A stretch of DNA of 64,000 bases from positions 1,860,001-1,924,000 of the forward strand of contig CAXUDB010000001.1 in assembly GCA_964249755.1 (NCBI GenBank), read 5' to 3'. Origin of the DNA: Ilyomonas sp964249755. Lineage in GTDB: Bacteria > Bacteroidota > Bacteroidia > Chitinophagales > Chitinophagaceae. Position numbers and translations under genes: made by a program. How positions within the stretch are numbered: the first letter of the stretch is position 1; the number at the start of each line of letters is the position of its first letter. The notes beneath the pieces are model-generated. The model worked only from the letters and a program-made list of their open reading frames with translations, was not told the DNA's origin and ran no database searches. Positions 9,097 through 17,428 of this stretch are shown here, piece by piece.

Positions 9097-9849
9097 ATGG
9101 ACAATATAATAAAGCCGGGACTCGTAACTTTTGGTACGGAAACCTTGGCTGATAACAACACAAAAGGCATTATGATTAATGCTTCTGCCATGGCAAAACC
9201 CTTTGGCAAAAAAACAGCAGAATGGCTGCGGTTGCGTTCCACGCAGCGCTTTTTGGCCGAGCTTGCTGAATTAAAAAGTATTCCGGTTGGTGATCTGATA
9301 AACAAAATAAACAAAAGGGGAGAAGGTAGAGAAAAAGGCGTCTGGATACACGAAGATGCAGCGCTTGAATTTGCCCGCTGGCTCAGCCCTTCTTTTGCCA
9401 TCTGGAACAACCAGCGCACCAAAGAATTGTTGCTGACCGGCAAAACAGAAACCGTTAATGAAGAGCAATTGCCTGTTGTGGCTTCCGATCTTTTGGTTAG
9501 CAAAGTTGGCAAACTGGAAGACATAATGAGAGAACAGGCGCGCAAAGCGGTGTATCACGATGCCGTATTACAAAGCCGCACGCTGATACCAGCGAACGTG
9601 ATTGCCAAAGAATTGGGCATGAGCGCGATAGCTTTGAACAAACAGCTATGCGAGAAAAAAATCATTTACAAAAGTGATAACCACTGGGTGCTTTATGCTG
9701 AGTATCAAGGTAAGGGCTATACTGGTACCAAAACCGCTTTGTATATTGATTCGCAAGGCAAGTATCAATCGAACATTCATACTTACTGGACGGAAAAGGG
9801 AAGAGAGTTTATACACGCGGTGATAAAGGACACGAAGCAGATTGCGTAA
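9097..9849 (+). CDS. Phage-type antirepressor, KilA-N plus KilAC domains
   Basis: 250 residues from the ATG at 9097; a TTG at 9058 in the same frame would add 13 basic residues and has a purine-rich stretch before it. The N-terminal part (about 10-115) is a KilA-N domain: INASAMAKPFGKKTAEWLR, then GVWIHEDAALEFARWLSP, where the family binds DNA. The C-terminal part (about 140-245) is a KilAC domain: LIPANVIAKELGMSAIALNKQL (helix-turn-helix), then the conserved WTEKGREFI. Such proteins are prophage antirepressors, but no integrase, repressor or structural phage gene is near. A strong terminator follows. It is probably a domesticated or leftover phage regulator. Confidence 0.85.
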   Translation: MDNIIKPGLVTFGTETLADNNTKGIMINASAMAKPFGKKTAEWLRLRSTQRFLAELAELKSIPVGDLINKINKRGEGREKGVWIHEDAALEFARWLSPSFAIWNNQRTKELLLTGKTETVNEEQLPVVASDLLVSKVGKLEDIMREQARKAVYHDAVLQSRTLIPANVIAKELGMSAIALNKQLCEKKIIYKSDNHWVLYAEYQGKGYTGTKTALYIDSQGKYQSNIHTYWTEKGREFIHAVIKDTKQIA

Positions 9850-9867
9850 TTCCTTATACTGCATCAA

Positions 9868-9905
9868 CAAATAAAAAGCTTCGCACCAGCGAAGCTTTTT
9901 ATTTG
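9868..9905. terminator. Bidirectional intrinsic terminator, 17-bp stem
   Basis: A perfect 17-bp inverted repeat (9868-9884 with 9889-9905) around the loop ACCA; the core is GCTTCGC/GCGAAGC flanked by A-rich and T-rich arms (TTTTTATTT). It ends the antirepressor transcript. Confidence 0.9.
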
Positions 9906-9975
9906 TAAGAAAGAGTAAAGCCAGATCAGTCTTATCATGAATAATTACCTAATATGCATCATCAAAACCAACCGA

Positions 9976-11592
9976 ATGAACAGAAGACATTTTCTTCGTA
10001 ATACTACATTTGCCGGCGCTGCTCTGTCAGCCGCACCTGCTGCTTCATTTGCCCAGGATGATGTTCAGTCAAGTTATAATTTTAAGGACGGTTTTGACCT
10101 GAATGAAACTACAATAGCTGATCTGCAAAAGTCTATGCAAAGCGGCGCTACTTCTTCCGCCACCATCACCGCGGCTTACCTTAAACGCATTGCGGCAATA
10201 GATAAAAGCGGCCCGAAGCTAAACGCTGTTATCGAACTCAACCCCGATGCGATAAACATTGCGAATGAGCGTGACAGAGAACGCAAAAAAGGCAAACTTC
10301 GCGGTCCGATGCATGGCATACCGGTATTGGTAAAAGACAACATTAATACCGGCGATAAAATGATGACCACGGCAGGCGCTTCTGCGCTTACCGGCAACCG
10401 GGCAAAAGAGGATGCTTTCATCATTACAAAACTGAGAGAAGCAGGTGCTGTGTTGCTGGGCAAAACCAACCTGAGTGAATGGGCTAATTTTCGTTCTACG
10501 CGTTCCACCAGTGGCTGGAGCAGCCGCGGCAGGCAAACAAAATGCCCTTATATCCTCGACCGTAATCCGTCCGGCTCCAGCGCGGGCACCGGCTCGGCAA
10601 TAGCTGCTAATCTGTGCGCCATTGGCATTGGCACTGAAACGGATGGCTCTGTCGTATCTCCTTCCTCTGTGAATGGCCTGGTAGGCATCAAGCCGACGGT
10701 TGGGCTATGGAGTCGCTATGGTATTATTCCTATTTCTGCCACGCAAGACACGGCAGGTCCAATGGCGCGCACGGTGCGCGATGCTGCCATCCTTCTGGGT
10801 GCGCTGGCGGGTGTGGACGACAAGGATGCGATTACTAAAGAAAGCAGTGGAAAAGCCTTTACTGATTATACCAAATTCCTTTCACAAGATGGCTTGCAGG
10901 GTAAGCGCATTGGTATAGAAAAAGCGCACCTAAGCGGTAGTGAAAGCATAGTAGCTTTATATAAGGATGCTTTACAAATGCTGCGTAATAAAGGTGCTGT
11001 TGTTGTAGAGCTAGATATTTTAAAAACCATCCGCAACATTCAAAATGTCGGCGATGCCGAGTTTACTGTATTGCTTTTTGAATTTAAAGATGGCGTGAAC
11101 CGCTACCTTTCTTCTGCCGGTGGCAGTATAAAAACGGTGCAGGATGTTATTGATTTTAATAAAAAGAATGAAGTTACAGCAATGCCATATTTTAAGCAGG
11201 AAATTTTGACAATGAGCAATGAAAAAGGCGACCTGAACAGCAAGGAGTATAAAGATGCTTTGGCGGTTACTTTGTCATCGCGAACGGTTATCAGTGAAAT
11301 GATAAAAGACAATAATCTCGATGCGCTTTGCGGCGTCACTAACGGGCTGGCCGGCTGTATAGACTTGGTGAATGGAGATTATGATACGGGGTTTTCTTTT
11401 TCTACACCGGCGGCCATTTCAGGCTTTCCGCATATTACGGTGCCGATGGGTTTTGTACACGGCTTACCTATTGGTATTTCTTTCTTTTCGACTGCTTATA
11501 CCGAGCCACAGTTACTGACTATCGCTTATGCTTATGAGCAGTCAACATTGCATCGCAAAGCCCCGATTTTTGTAAAAGATTTACTTGCATAA
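9976..11592 (+). CDS. Exported amidase-signature family protein
   Basis: 538 residues from ATG 9976 (an in-frame ATG at 9937 would put 13 residues before the signal and is less likely). The N-terminus MNRRHFLRNTTFAG, followed by an alanine-rich helix ending ASFAQ, looks like a twin-arginine signal. The Ser-Ser-Lys triad of the amidase-signature family is present: Lys in VLVKDNIN, the glycine/serine loop PSGSSAGTGSA, and TDGSVVSP. Members hydrolyse amides (GatA, peptide amidases, nylon-oligomer hydrolases). Export suggests a periplasmic role in peptide or cell-wall amide breakdown, not Glu-tRNA amidation. Substrate unknown. Confidence 0.85.
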   Translation: MNRRHFLRNTTFAGAALSAAPAASFAQDDVQSSYNFKDGFDLNETTIADLQKSMQSGATSSATITAAYLKRIAAIDKSGPKLNAVIELNPDAINIANERDRERKKGKLRGPMHGIPVLVKDNINTGDKMMTTAGASALTGNRAKEDAFIITKLREAGAVLLGKTNLSEWANFRSTRSTSGWSSRGRQTKCPYILDRNPSGSSAGTGSAIAANLCAIGIGTETDGSVVSPSSVNGLVGIKPTVGLWSRYGIIPISATQDTAGPMARTVRDAAILLGALAGVDDKDAITKESSGKAFTDYTKFLSQDGLQGKRIGIEKAHLSGSESIVALYKDALQMLRNKGAVVVELDILKTIRNIQNVGDAEFTVLLFEFKDGVNRYLSSAGGSIKTVQDVIDFNKKNEVTAMPYFKQEILTMSNEKGDLNSKEYKDALAVTLSSRTVISEMIKDNNLDALCGVTNGLAGCIDLVNGDYDTGFSFSTPAAISGFPHITVPMGFVHGLPIGISFFSTAYTEPQLLTIAYAYEQSTLHRKAPIFVKDLLA

Positions 11593-11598
11593 ATAAAC

Positions 11599-11643
11599 AA
11601 AAGCAGGAAGGCAAAAGTCAGCGACTTTTGCCTTCCTGCTTTT
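11599..11643. terminator. Bidirectional terminator, 21-bp stem
   Basis: A perfect 21-bp inverted repeat (11599-11619 with 11623-11643) with a 3-base loop, starting AAAAGCAGGAAG and ending CTTCCTGCTTTT. It separates the amidase from the convergent glycine-zipper lipoprotein gene and can serve both. Confidence 0.92.
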
Positions 11644-11729
11644 CACTTACTAAAATACTTGATAACTGAAGATATAAGGGCTGCAAAGGATACAACACCC
11701 TTAACACTAATGTTTCAGAAACCTCTACT

Positions 11730-12194
11730 TTATTGTTTGTCCTTTTTCTTTTTGCTATCTATGATAGCGCCTGTTCCTGCCCCTGCACCGGCGCCTAACA
11801 AACCACCTACTACTGCACCAGATCCTTTGTGTTTGCTTACAATTGCGCCCGTTACTGCGCCAACGCCGGTGCCAATAGCAGCGCCTTTAGCTGTATTGCT
11901 CCAGCCTTTCTTTTTTTGCGTGGTCTGTGTTTGTGCAGACGAGTTAGATGTGTGAGAAGTGGCCACTTCGTGCGATTCTACTGCGGCTTTTTGCTCTTTG
12001 GCAGCTGAATCTTTGCTTACTACTACTCTAAGCGAATCTATTGTCTTTTGCTGTTGCTGGGCAACTGCCAGCGAGTCTACAGTTTCCTGCTTTGCCTGTT
12101 GGGCAGCCGCCTGTGTAGCTTGCTGCTGCTGCGCCTGGTTTCCGCAGGCACTTAATAAGGCACTGGCAGAAATTACTAAGAATAGTTTTTTCAT
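11730..12194 (-). CDS. Small lipoprotein with glycine-zipper domain
   Basis: 154 residues from the ATG at 12194; a longer frame to 12299 gives an untypical start. The signal ends in LLSAC (Cys17). Residues 20-65 are Gln/Ala-rich (QQQQATQAAAQQAKQ) and probably coiled coil. Residues about 95-145 carry a YMGG/Gly-zipper pattern (GAAIGTGVGAVTGAI, GGLLGAGAGAGTGAI) that inserts in or packs against membranes, and the protein ends in a lysine-rich tail. Comparable proteins sit at the outer membrane and may respond to envelope stress; no specific function is known. Confidence 0.75.
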   Translation of the reverse strand: MKKLFLVISASALLSACGNQAQQQQATQAAAQQAKQETVDSLAVAQQQQKTIDSLRVVVSKDSAAKEQKAAVESHEVATSHTSNSSAQTQTTQKKKGWSNTAKGAAIGTGVGAVTGAIVSKHKGSGAVVGGLLGAGAGAGTGAIIDSKKKKDKQ

Positions 12195-12409
12195 ATTAAA
12201 ACGATTTACACAGGGTACTCTTTTCAAAATTGTGCCAAAAAGAGTAAAGGGTAATGAACTGAAGCTGAGACACAAGGTGAATATTATTAAACATGTCATT
12301 TGCGGAGGAGACAGAAGTCTTTACAATAAAGTATTTCCTTTTATATTGACACGGAAAGAAAACTTATCTAAAGTAAATTGATACTTCTAAAGATTTGATA
12401 GGGACTTTT

Positions 12410-12590
12410 GACAATTGGATGCATAAGGATGATGTTTGGATGTAGGTAGATGGAGACTGGATGCATATGGACAACGATTGGAATAAGGTGGATGACAACG
12501 AGATGCTTCGGAATGGCGATTAGATGAACGAGGATGATTGGATGCACCGGGATGATGATTAATTGAATGCTTTTGATAGTTGGATGAAGC
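12410..12590. repeat. 21-bp tandem array I (TGGATG type)
   Basis: The motif TGGATG, or a one-to-two base variant, recurs at 12416, 12437, 12458, 12479, 12500 and 12521, exactly 21 bases apart, then at 12539, 12564 and 12581, where the spacing slips by a few bases. The plus strand is G/A/T-rich and poor in C. On the minus strand the array is an open frame of 76 codons (12598-12368, ATG start) with a His-Pro-rich heptad pattern such as HPIILVH and HPNIILMH. Whether that frame is translated is unknown. It has no spacers and is not a CRISPR. Confidence 0.8.
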
Positions 12591-12698
12591 GTTAGCAAAC
12601 TTTAAAATAATGCGGATGAGGTGAGGGGAAAAAAGCGGGATAGCCGAACGTTACTTGAAAAGGTGGGAATTGAAGTTAAGGATGCCAATCTCAAAATA

Positions 12699-12729
12699 TT
12701 TTGCTCTCTCAATCTTAGCCATATATTTG
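12699..12729 (+). promoter_or_regulatory. Promoter of the OmpA-family gene
   Basis: TTTTG (12699-12703), an 18-base spacer, then TATATTTG (12722-12729), a full match to the Bacteroidota -7 box TAnnTTTG. Transcription would start around 12736, leaving a leader of about 30 bases to the ATG at 12767. Confidence 0.65.
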
Positions 12730-12766
12730 TCATCCTCAATATCTTTTTTAATTAAAACAAAATAAT

Positions 12767-13639
12767 ATGCTCAAAAACAGTTTTTGCTTGCTGGCCAGTG
12801 TCTTTACTATTGCGATGATGCCTGCCTGCGTCAGCAATAAAAAATTTACTTCACTGCAGTCGGATTACAATACACTGCAGGGTAAAGCCAACGCGCTTGC
12901 TAAAGCCAACGACGATTGCCAGAACAGTCTTGGTGCAGCCAATGTGAAAATTGCCAGCCTGCAGGATCAGTTGCAGGCAGAACGCAACCATGTGGCTTCG
13001 CTGCAGTCGGCTTTAGACAAAAGCCTTACTTCGGCCAGCCAGGGAAATGTGAACATCTCGAAACTGGTAGACGAAATCAATTCTTCCAACAAATACATTC
13101 AGCAGTTGATCGCTTCTAAAAATAAGAGCGATTCGCTGAACATGATTTTAACCAACAATCTCACGCGCTCGCTAAGTAATGATGAGATGAAAGACGTAGA
13201 TGTGCAGGTGCTGAAAGGCGTGGTGTATATTTCTCTGTCGGATAATATGCTGTACAAATCGGGCAGCTACGAGATAGCAGACAAAGCCAGCGCGACGCTC
13301 TCTAAAATTGCTAAAATCATTACGGATTATAAAGATTTTGAAGTGCTGATAGAAGGCAACACCGACAATGTGCCCATCACCAAAACCAACATCCGCAACA
13401 ACTGGGATTTAAGTGCGCTGCGCGCTTCCTCAGTAGTGCAGGCATTGCAGAATAATTATGGTGTTGATCCCAAACGTTTAACTGCCGGTGGCAGAGGCGA
13501 ATACAACCCTATTGCCAGCAACGATACTGAAGCCGGAAAAATCAAGAACCGCCGTACGCAGATTATCATCACACCGAAGCTTGACCAGTTTATGGAATTG
13601 ATTGATAAAGCGCCGTCGAAAGATTCTACAGGTGCGTAG
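12767..13639 (+). CDS. OmpA-family peptidoglycan-binding lipoprotein
   Basis: 290 residues. Lipobox MMPAC places the lipidated Cys at 21. Residues about 28-130 form a heptad-rich coiled coil (LQSDYNTLQGKANALAKAN, LQDQLQAERNHVASLQ). The OmpA C-terminal domain occupies about 165-280 and has the peptidoglycan-binding signature: EGNTDNVPI, NWDLSALRASSVV, RLTAGGRGEYNPIASN and NRRTQIII. It should tether the outer membrane to the cell wall through diaminopimelate contacts by Asp and Arg in that signature. It is monocistronic with its own promoter and terminator. Confidence 0.9.
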   Translation: MLKNSFCLLASVFTIAMMPACVSNKKFTSLQSDYNTLQGKANALAKANDDCQNSLGAANVKIASLQDQLQAERNHVASLQSALDKSLTSASQGNVNISKLVDEINSSNKYIQQLIASKNKSDSLNMILTNNLTRSLSNDEMKDVDVQVLKGVVYISLSDNMLYKSGSYEIADKASATLSKIAKIITDYKDFEVLIEGNTDNVPITKTNIRNNWDLSALRASSVVQALQNNYGVDPKRLTAGGRGEYNPIASNDTEAGKIKNRRTQIIITPKLDQFMELIDKAPSKDSTGA

Positions 13640-13661
13640 AGATAAGCAAAAGTTGTTCTTA

Positions 13662-13710
13662 CAAATAAAAAGGCGATGCCACTACAACAGTGGCATCGCC
13701 TTTTTATTTG
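13662..13710. terminator. Bidirectional terminator, 22-bp stem
   Basis: A perfect 22-bp inverted repeat (13662-13683 with 13689-13710) around ACAAC, with core GGCGATGCCACT and flanking A-rich/T-rich arms. It is shared by the OmpA-family gene and the convergent esterase ending at 13776. Confidence 0.92.
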
Positions 13711-13775
13711 AGTTTATAAGAGCGATATTGCTTTGCATCATCAAAACTATACCAAGCATTTCACTTTAATAAGCT

Positions 13776-14729
13776 CTACCCGTTCTTTGCAAAGAAGTCG
13801 AAAATCTGGTTATATATCCAGTTCGTGTCAAAGTTTTGCATCACCTTGTGCGGCACATTCGGCAGTTCGTACAACACTACCGGCTTGCCGGTTTTGCAAC
13901 TATTATAGGTATAGGCTTTTACTTTATTGTTCAGCAGGTTAGATATCGTTGGTTCCCCATCGCAGCCATTCACTTTTGCCCAGTCTTTTGCTGTGTTCTG
14001 CGCGCTTAAAAAAGTAATGCCATAAGCGTTATAGCCGCCATCATAAGGAACTACTTTATCAATCGTGCCATGAAACTGCATTACCGCAACCGGTTTTGCC
14101 GAAGGCTTCATTTCATCGGTATAAAGCGAACCGGAAATAGTGGCTACTGCATCGAAAATATCCATTTGCACCGCGAGGTAATGAATGAGAATCGCGCCAT
14201 TGGATGTACCGACCGCATACACTCTTTTGGTATCTATGCTGGCATTGTTTTTCAGCCAGTCATACATCGCCTGCACAAAATGTGGCTCATTCACCGGCTT
14301 TAACGGATAGGTGGTTCCTACATTCCAAACGCCACCGTTGGCACCTTGCGCATAGATTGCAATGTAATTATGCTGGTCGATGTATGCATTGGCGCCACGA
14401 TTTTTTATCCAGCTTGTATCTCTGCCGCGGATGGAATGGAAGAAGAAAATAACCGGGTAACTCTTAGTTGCTGTATAGCCTTTGGGCAACTGCACAAGAA
14501 AGGTGCGGTTGGTGCCATCTACATCTAAATAATAGCGTTTGATGCCAGCTTCTTTCACCAGCGGCGCTTCTTTGCCGGTAGGTATTGAATTGGAATTGCC
14601 GCCTGTAGGTACGCGCGGTGTAGTGCCGGTACCACTTCTTTTGGGCCGGTTACCGGTTTGCGGATTAACCATGCGGCTGCAGGCAGAAAAAAGAAAGGAG
14701 AACATAAGCAGTGTAAGAATGTATTTCAT
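13776..14729 (-). CDS. CE1-like lipoprotein esterase
   Basis: 317 residues from the ATG at 14729; an upstream in-frame extension to 14807 lacks signal character. Lipobox FLFSAC gives Cys17, followed by a Pro/Gly/Thr-rich linker (20-55). The hydrolase domain, about 65-315, has VIFFFHSI, the nucleophile elbow GTSNG (Ser176), a candidate acid Asp224 (HGTIDKVVPY) and His294 (VPHKV). The layout matches polyhydroxybutyrate depolymerase/feruloyl esterase-like CE1 proteins. Substrate is not known; polysaccharide ester cleavage at the surface is plausible. Confidence 0.75.
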   Translation of the reverse strand: MKYILTLLMFSFLFSACSRMVNPQTGNRPKRSGTGTTPRVPTGGNSNSIPTGKEAPLVKEAGIKRYYLDVDGTNRTFLVQLPKGYTATKSYPVIFFFHSIRGRDTSWIKNRGANAYIDQHNYIAIYAQGANGGVWNVGTTYPLKPVNEPHFVQAMYDWLKNNASIDTKRVYAVGTSNGAILIHYLAVQMDIFDAVATISGSLYTDEMKPSAKPVAVMQFHGTIDKVVPYDGGYNAYGITFLSAQNTAKDWAKVNGCDGEPTISNLLNNKVKAYTYNSCKTGKPVVLYELPNVPHKVMQNFDTNWIYNQIFDFFAKNG

Positions 14730-14773
14730 GAATGGATAATTGATTACAATAGATGTTGAGCGAAAAAGAAAGA

Positions 14774-15655
14774 TTAATGAGCTATAACATTCATTTTCTC
14801 TAAGCACTTTTTCAGGCTGTCACGCCAATCTTTGGTTTTGATGAAGAAAACCGATTGTATTTTTTGTTTGTCTAACACGGAATAAGTAGGTCGTTTGGCA
14901 GGCATCGGGTATTGTTCCGAAAGTATCGGATGAACGGTACAAGACGAACCCGAGTCTTCCTTAATTGCCATCGCGAACTCATGCCATGAGATATTGCCTT
15001 CGTTACTGTAATGAAAGACACCGGAAGGCACGGGGTTGTTTACACAATACCGGATAATCGTCAGGATCGCTTCTGCCAAATCCAGTGCGTAAGTGGGCGA
15101 ACCATACTGGTCGTTTACCACATTGATTTCATCGCGCTCTTTCATCAGCCGCAGCATGGTCTTAACGAAGTTGTGACCATAAGCGCTGTACACCCAGGAG
15201 GTGCGGATGACGATGGTGTGAAGATTGTTTTGCAAAGCCAGTTGCTCGCCTTTCCATTTGGTGTAGCCATAATGGTTTACGGGGTCGGTAGCATCATCTT
15301 CTGCATATGGAATTTTGCCTATACCATTGAATACATAATCGGTGGAAACCTGTATCAGTGTGGTATTGTATTGCCGGCATAAATCTGCGATATAGCCAAC
15401 TGAAGTCGCATTCACTAAATAAGAAGTGTCTTTATCAGTTTCTGCTTTGTCAACCGCTGTATAGGCTGCACAGTTAATGAAGAACGAAGGCTGATGTTTT
15501 TCGAAGTAAGAAGCCAATGCAGATTGAGAAGTCAGGTCTAATTCTTCCTTGTCGGTGAACTGAAAATCGAAAGCCGTAAACAGAGGCGCCAGGTCTTGCA
15601 ACTCGCTTCCTAACTGTCCATTCTTTCCGGTGACAGCAATAGTGGGGTTTGCCAT
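14774..15655 (-). CDS. rfbD: dTDP-4-dehydrorhamnose reductase-like (RfbD/RmlD)
   Basis: 293 residues, the usual length. The Rossmann NAD(P) motif TGKNGQLG is at 9-16, and the short-chain dehydrogenase pair Tyr131-x3-Lys135 is in YGYTKWK. INCAAYTAVDKAE and STDYVF are typical of RmlD. The enzyme reduces dTDP-4-keto-rhamnose to dTDP-rhamnose for surface polysaccharide. It lies 14 bases downstream of the DegT aminotransferase on the same strand and is probably co-transcribed. The other rml genes are not in the window, so a related deoxysugar reductase is possible. Confidence 0.85.
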   Translation of the reverse strand: MANPTIAVTGKNGQLGSELQDLAPLFTAFDFQFTDKEELDLTSQSALASYFEKHQPSFFINCAAYTAVDKAETDKDTSYLVNATSVGYIADLCRQYNTTLIQVSTDYVFNGIGKIPYAEDDATDPVNHYGYTKWKGEQLALQNNLHTIVIRTSWVYSAYGHNFVKTMLRLMKERDEINVVNDQYGSPTYALDLAEAILTIIRYCVNNPVPSGVFHYSNEGNISWHEFAMAIKEDSGSSCTVHPILSEQYPMPAKRPTYSVLDKQKIQSVFFIKTKDWRDSLKKCLEKMNVIAH

Positions 15656-15669
15656 AATGATAATAACAA

Positions 15670-16800
15670 TTATTGGTTTATAAATTCGAGTACCGAAGAA
15701 GTAATATAAGCCAGTTGCTCATTGTCTAACTCGGTGTGAATCGGTAAAGATATTACGCGCTCCGTCAGCCAGTCTGTTACCGGCAGGTTTACATCCGCGC
15801 TGTTGAACTGTTCAAACATTTTTTGGCGATGCCCAGGCACGGGATAATAAATCATAGCCGGAATATTTTTAGCAGCCAGATGCTCAACCAATCCATCCCT
15901 GTCCACGCCCTCCAGCAGCAACGTATACTGGTGAAAAACGTGGTTGGAATAAGGTGCGCAATAAGGCGTTGTTATCTTTGGATGATCTGCAAAAGCGGCA
16001 TCATAAGCATCGGCCACTTTTCTTCGCGCAGCAACATAATTGTCCAGTTCGCGCAGCTTGATGTTCAGCACAGCAGCCTGCACCGTATCGAGCCTTGAAT
16101 TGCACCCCACCACTTCGTGGTAATACCTTTTTTGCTGCCCGTGGTTAGCAATCATTTTCAGTTTCGGCGCAAGCTCGTCATCGTTAGTAAATATGGCGCC
16201 GCCATCCCCATAAGCGCCTAAGTTTTTCGATGGAAAGAAAGAAGTACAGCCAATGGTTCCGATGGCGCCCGTCTTTTTAGTTGTTCCGTTACCAAAGGTA
16301 AAATCGCTGCCGATGGCTTGCGCATTGTCTTCAATTACAGGTATGCCATGCTCATTGGCAATTTGCATAATGGCTTCCAGGTTGGCTGCCTGACCATATA
16401 GATGAACCGGCACAATGGCTTTGGTTTTTGAAGTGATCGCCTTGCGCAGTGACTCTACATCCATACAGAATGTTTGTTTATCCACTTCTACGAACACAGG
16501 CTTTAAATGAAGTAACGCTACAACTTCGGTGGTGGCGATATAGGTAAAAGATGGCGTGATGACTTCATCGCCCGGCTGCAAGCCCAATGCCATCATGGCA
16601 ATTTGCAAAGCATCGGTTCCATTGGCGCAGGGAATAACATGTTTTACGCTAAGGTAAGCTGCGAGCGCTTCGGCAAACTGCTGCACCGGCTTGCCATTGA
16701 TAAAGGCCGAGCTTTCCAGCACTTCTATCACGGCTTTGTCTATTTCGGGCTTTAGTTTCTGATACTGGGTTTTCAAATCTACCATCTGTATCGGGCGCAT
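15670..16800 (-). CDS. DegT/DnrJ/EryC1/StrS-family PLP aminotransferase
   Basis: 376 residues, type I PLP fold. The Schiff-base lysine is Lys192 in SFFPSKNLGAYGDGG, the family hallmark; CANGTDAL holds the phosphate-binding loop and IEDNAQAIG the pyridine-ring Asp. These enzymes aminate nucleotide-bound keto sugars for O-antigen or capsule. The neighbouring reductase and the CpsB-like phosphatase support a polysaccharide role; the exact sugar is unknown. An upstream TAnnTTTG box gives it its own promoter. Confidence 0.88.
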   Translation of the reverse strand: MRPIQMVDLKTQYQKLKPEIDKAVIEVLESSAFINGKPVQQFAEALAAYLSVKHVIPCANGTDALQIAMMALGLQPGDEVITPSFTYIATTEVVALLHLKPVFVEVDKQTFCMDVESLRKAITSKTKAIVPVHLYGQAANLEAIMQIANEHGIPVIEDNAQAIGSDFTFGNGTTKKTGAIGTIGCTSFFPSKNLGAYGDGGAIFTNDDELAPKLKMIANHGQQKRYYHEVVGCNSRLDTVQAAVLNIKLRELDNYVAARRKVADAYDAAFADHPKITTPYCAPYSNHVFHQYTLLLEGVDRDGLVEHLAAKNIPAMIYYPVPGHRQKMFEQFNSADVNLPVTDWLTERVISLPIHTELDNEQLAYITSSVLEFINQ

Positions 16801-16822
16801 CGTTCTGTGTTTTTAGTGCGGG

Positions 16823-16830
16823 CAAAGCTA
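16823..16830 (-). promoter_or_regulatory. -7 box upstream of the aminotransferase operon
   Basis: TAGCTTTG on the minus strand is an exact TAnnTTTG match 22 bases before the ATG. A -33 element at the usual distance is not clear, so this rests on one box. Confidence 0.45.
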
Positions 16831-16883
16831 ACCCAAATGGGTTTGCGAAAAAGGATGAAATAACCTGTTGGGTTTGTCTTGCT

Positions 16884-17378
16884 TCAACTATACTTCTCTT
16901 TGTGCTGCTTCATCATCTTTTGATAGATAGTGTCGTCTTTCACTTTTTGCCACGCTTCATAAAAAATGGCTGCGCTGGCTGCTTTTATTTCATCTGTTTG
17001 TTTAGGTAAAATTTCTCTTCCATGCGCTCCGCTTTGCCCTTTTTTATCATCGGGCACAGGTCCGTCATACTTCTTTCCTGTTTTGTGGTTGGCATATCTT
17101 CTTGAGCGCGTATAACCCATTTGCAGGAACTTTCTTGCCATGTCCATCCCGATAAAGTCCTTATCTTTTTTGTATCGCCTGAATAGCTGGCAGATCGCTT
17201 TGGAGGAAGCCTTTGCATCCTCCGGTGTTTTGAATTTCCAGTGAGGAAGGATCTCGCTTTTATAAGGTTCTACCAGCAGCACACCCTGCTCGCCTTTGCC
17301 TATGCGATACAAGTGGGGCTGCTGCCTGAGGTTAAGGTTTTTATAGTCTAATGAATAATCGAATGCGGAAGATGGCAT
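16884..17378 (-). CDS. DUF4385 family protein
   Basis: 164 residues, soluble, no signal. FDYSLDYKNLNLRQQPHLYRIG, QGVLLVEPYKSEILPHW and the invariant-looking DMARKFLQMGYTRSRRYANH segment place it in DUF4385, a widespread bacterial family with no assigned function. It is basic and of the usual length. It follows the PHP phosphatase gene by 50 bases on the same strand and may share its transcript. Confidence 0.75.
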   Translation of the reverse strand: MPSSAFDYSLDYKNLNLRQQPHLYRIGKGEQGVLLVEPYKSEILPHWKFKTPEDAKASSKAICQLFRRYKKDKDFIGMDMARKFLQMGYTRSRRYANHKTGKKYDGPVPDDKKGQSGAHGREILPKQTDEIKAASAAIFYEAWQKVKDDTIYQKMMKQHKEKYS

Positions 17379-17428
17379 GGCAGTGCTTTATCTCTCTAAA
17401 GCAGTAATGAAGCCAATTTGAGTTGTTG

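Larger units (their letters stand above)
12195..12766. other. Intergenic region with 21-bp array and ompA promoter
   Basis: A 570-base gap between divergent genes. It holds the tandem array at 12410-12590 and the promoter at 12699-12729. The rest (12195-12400) is AT-rich with no gene that I recognise. Confidence 0.6.
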
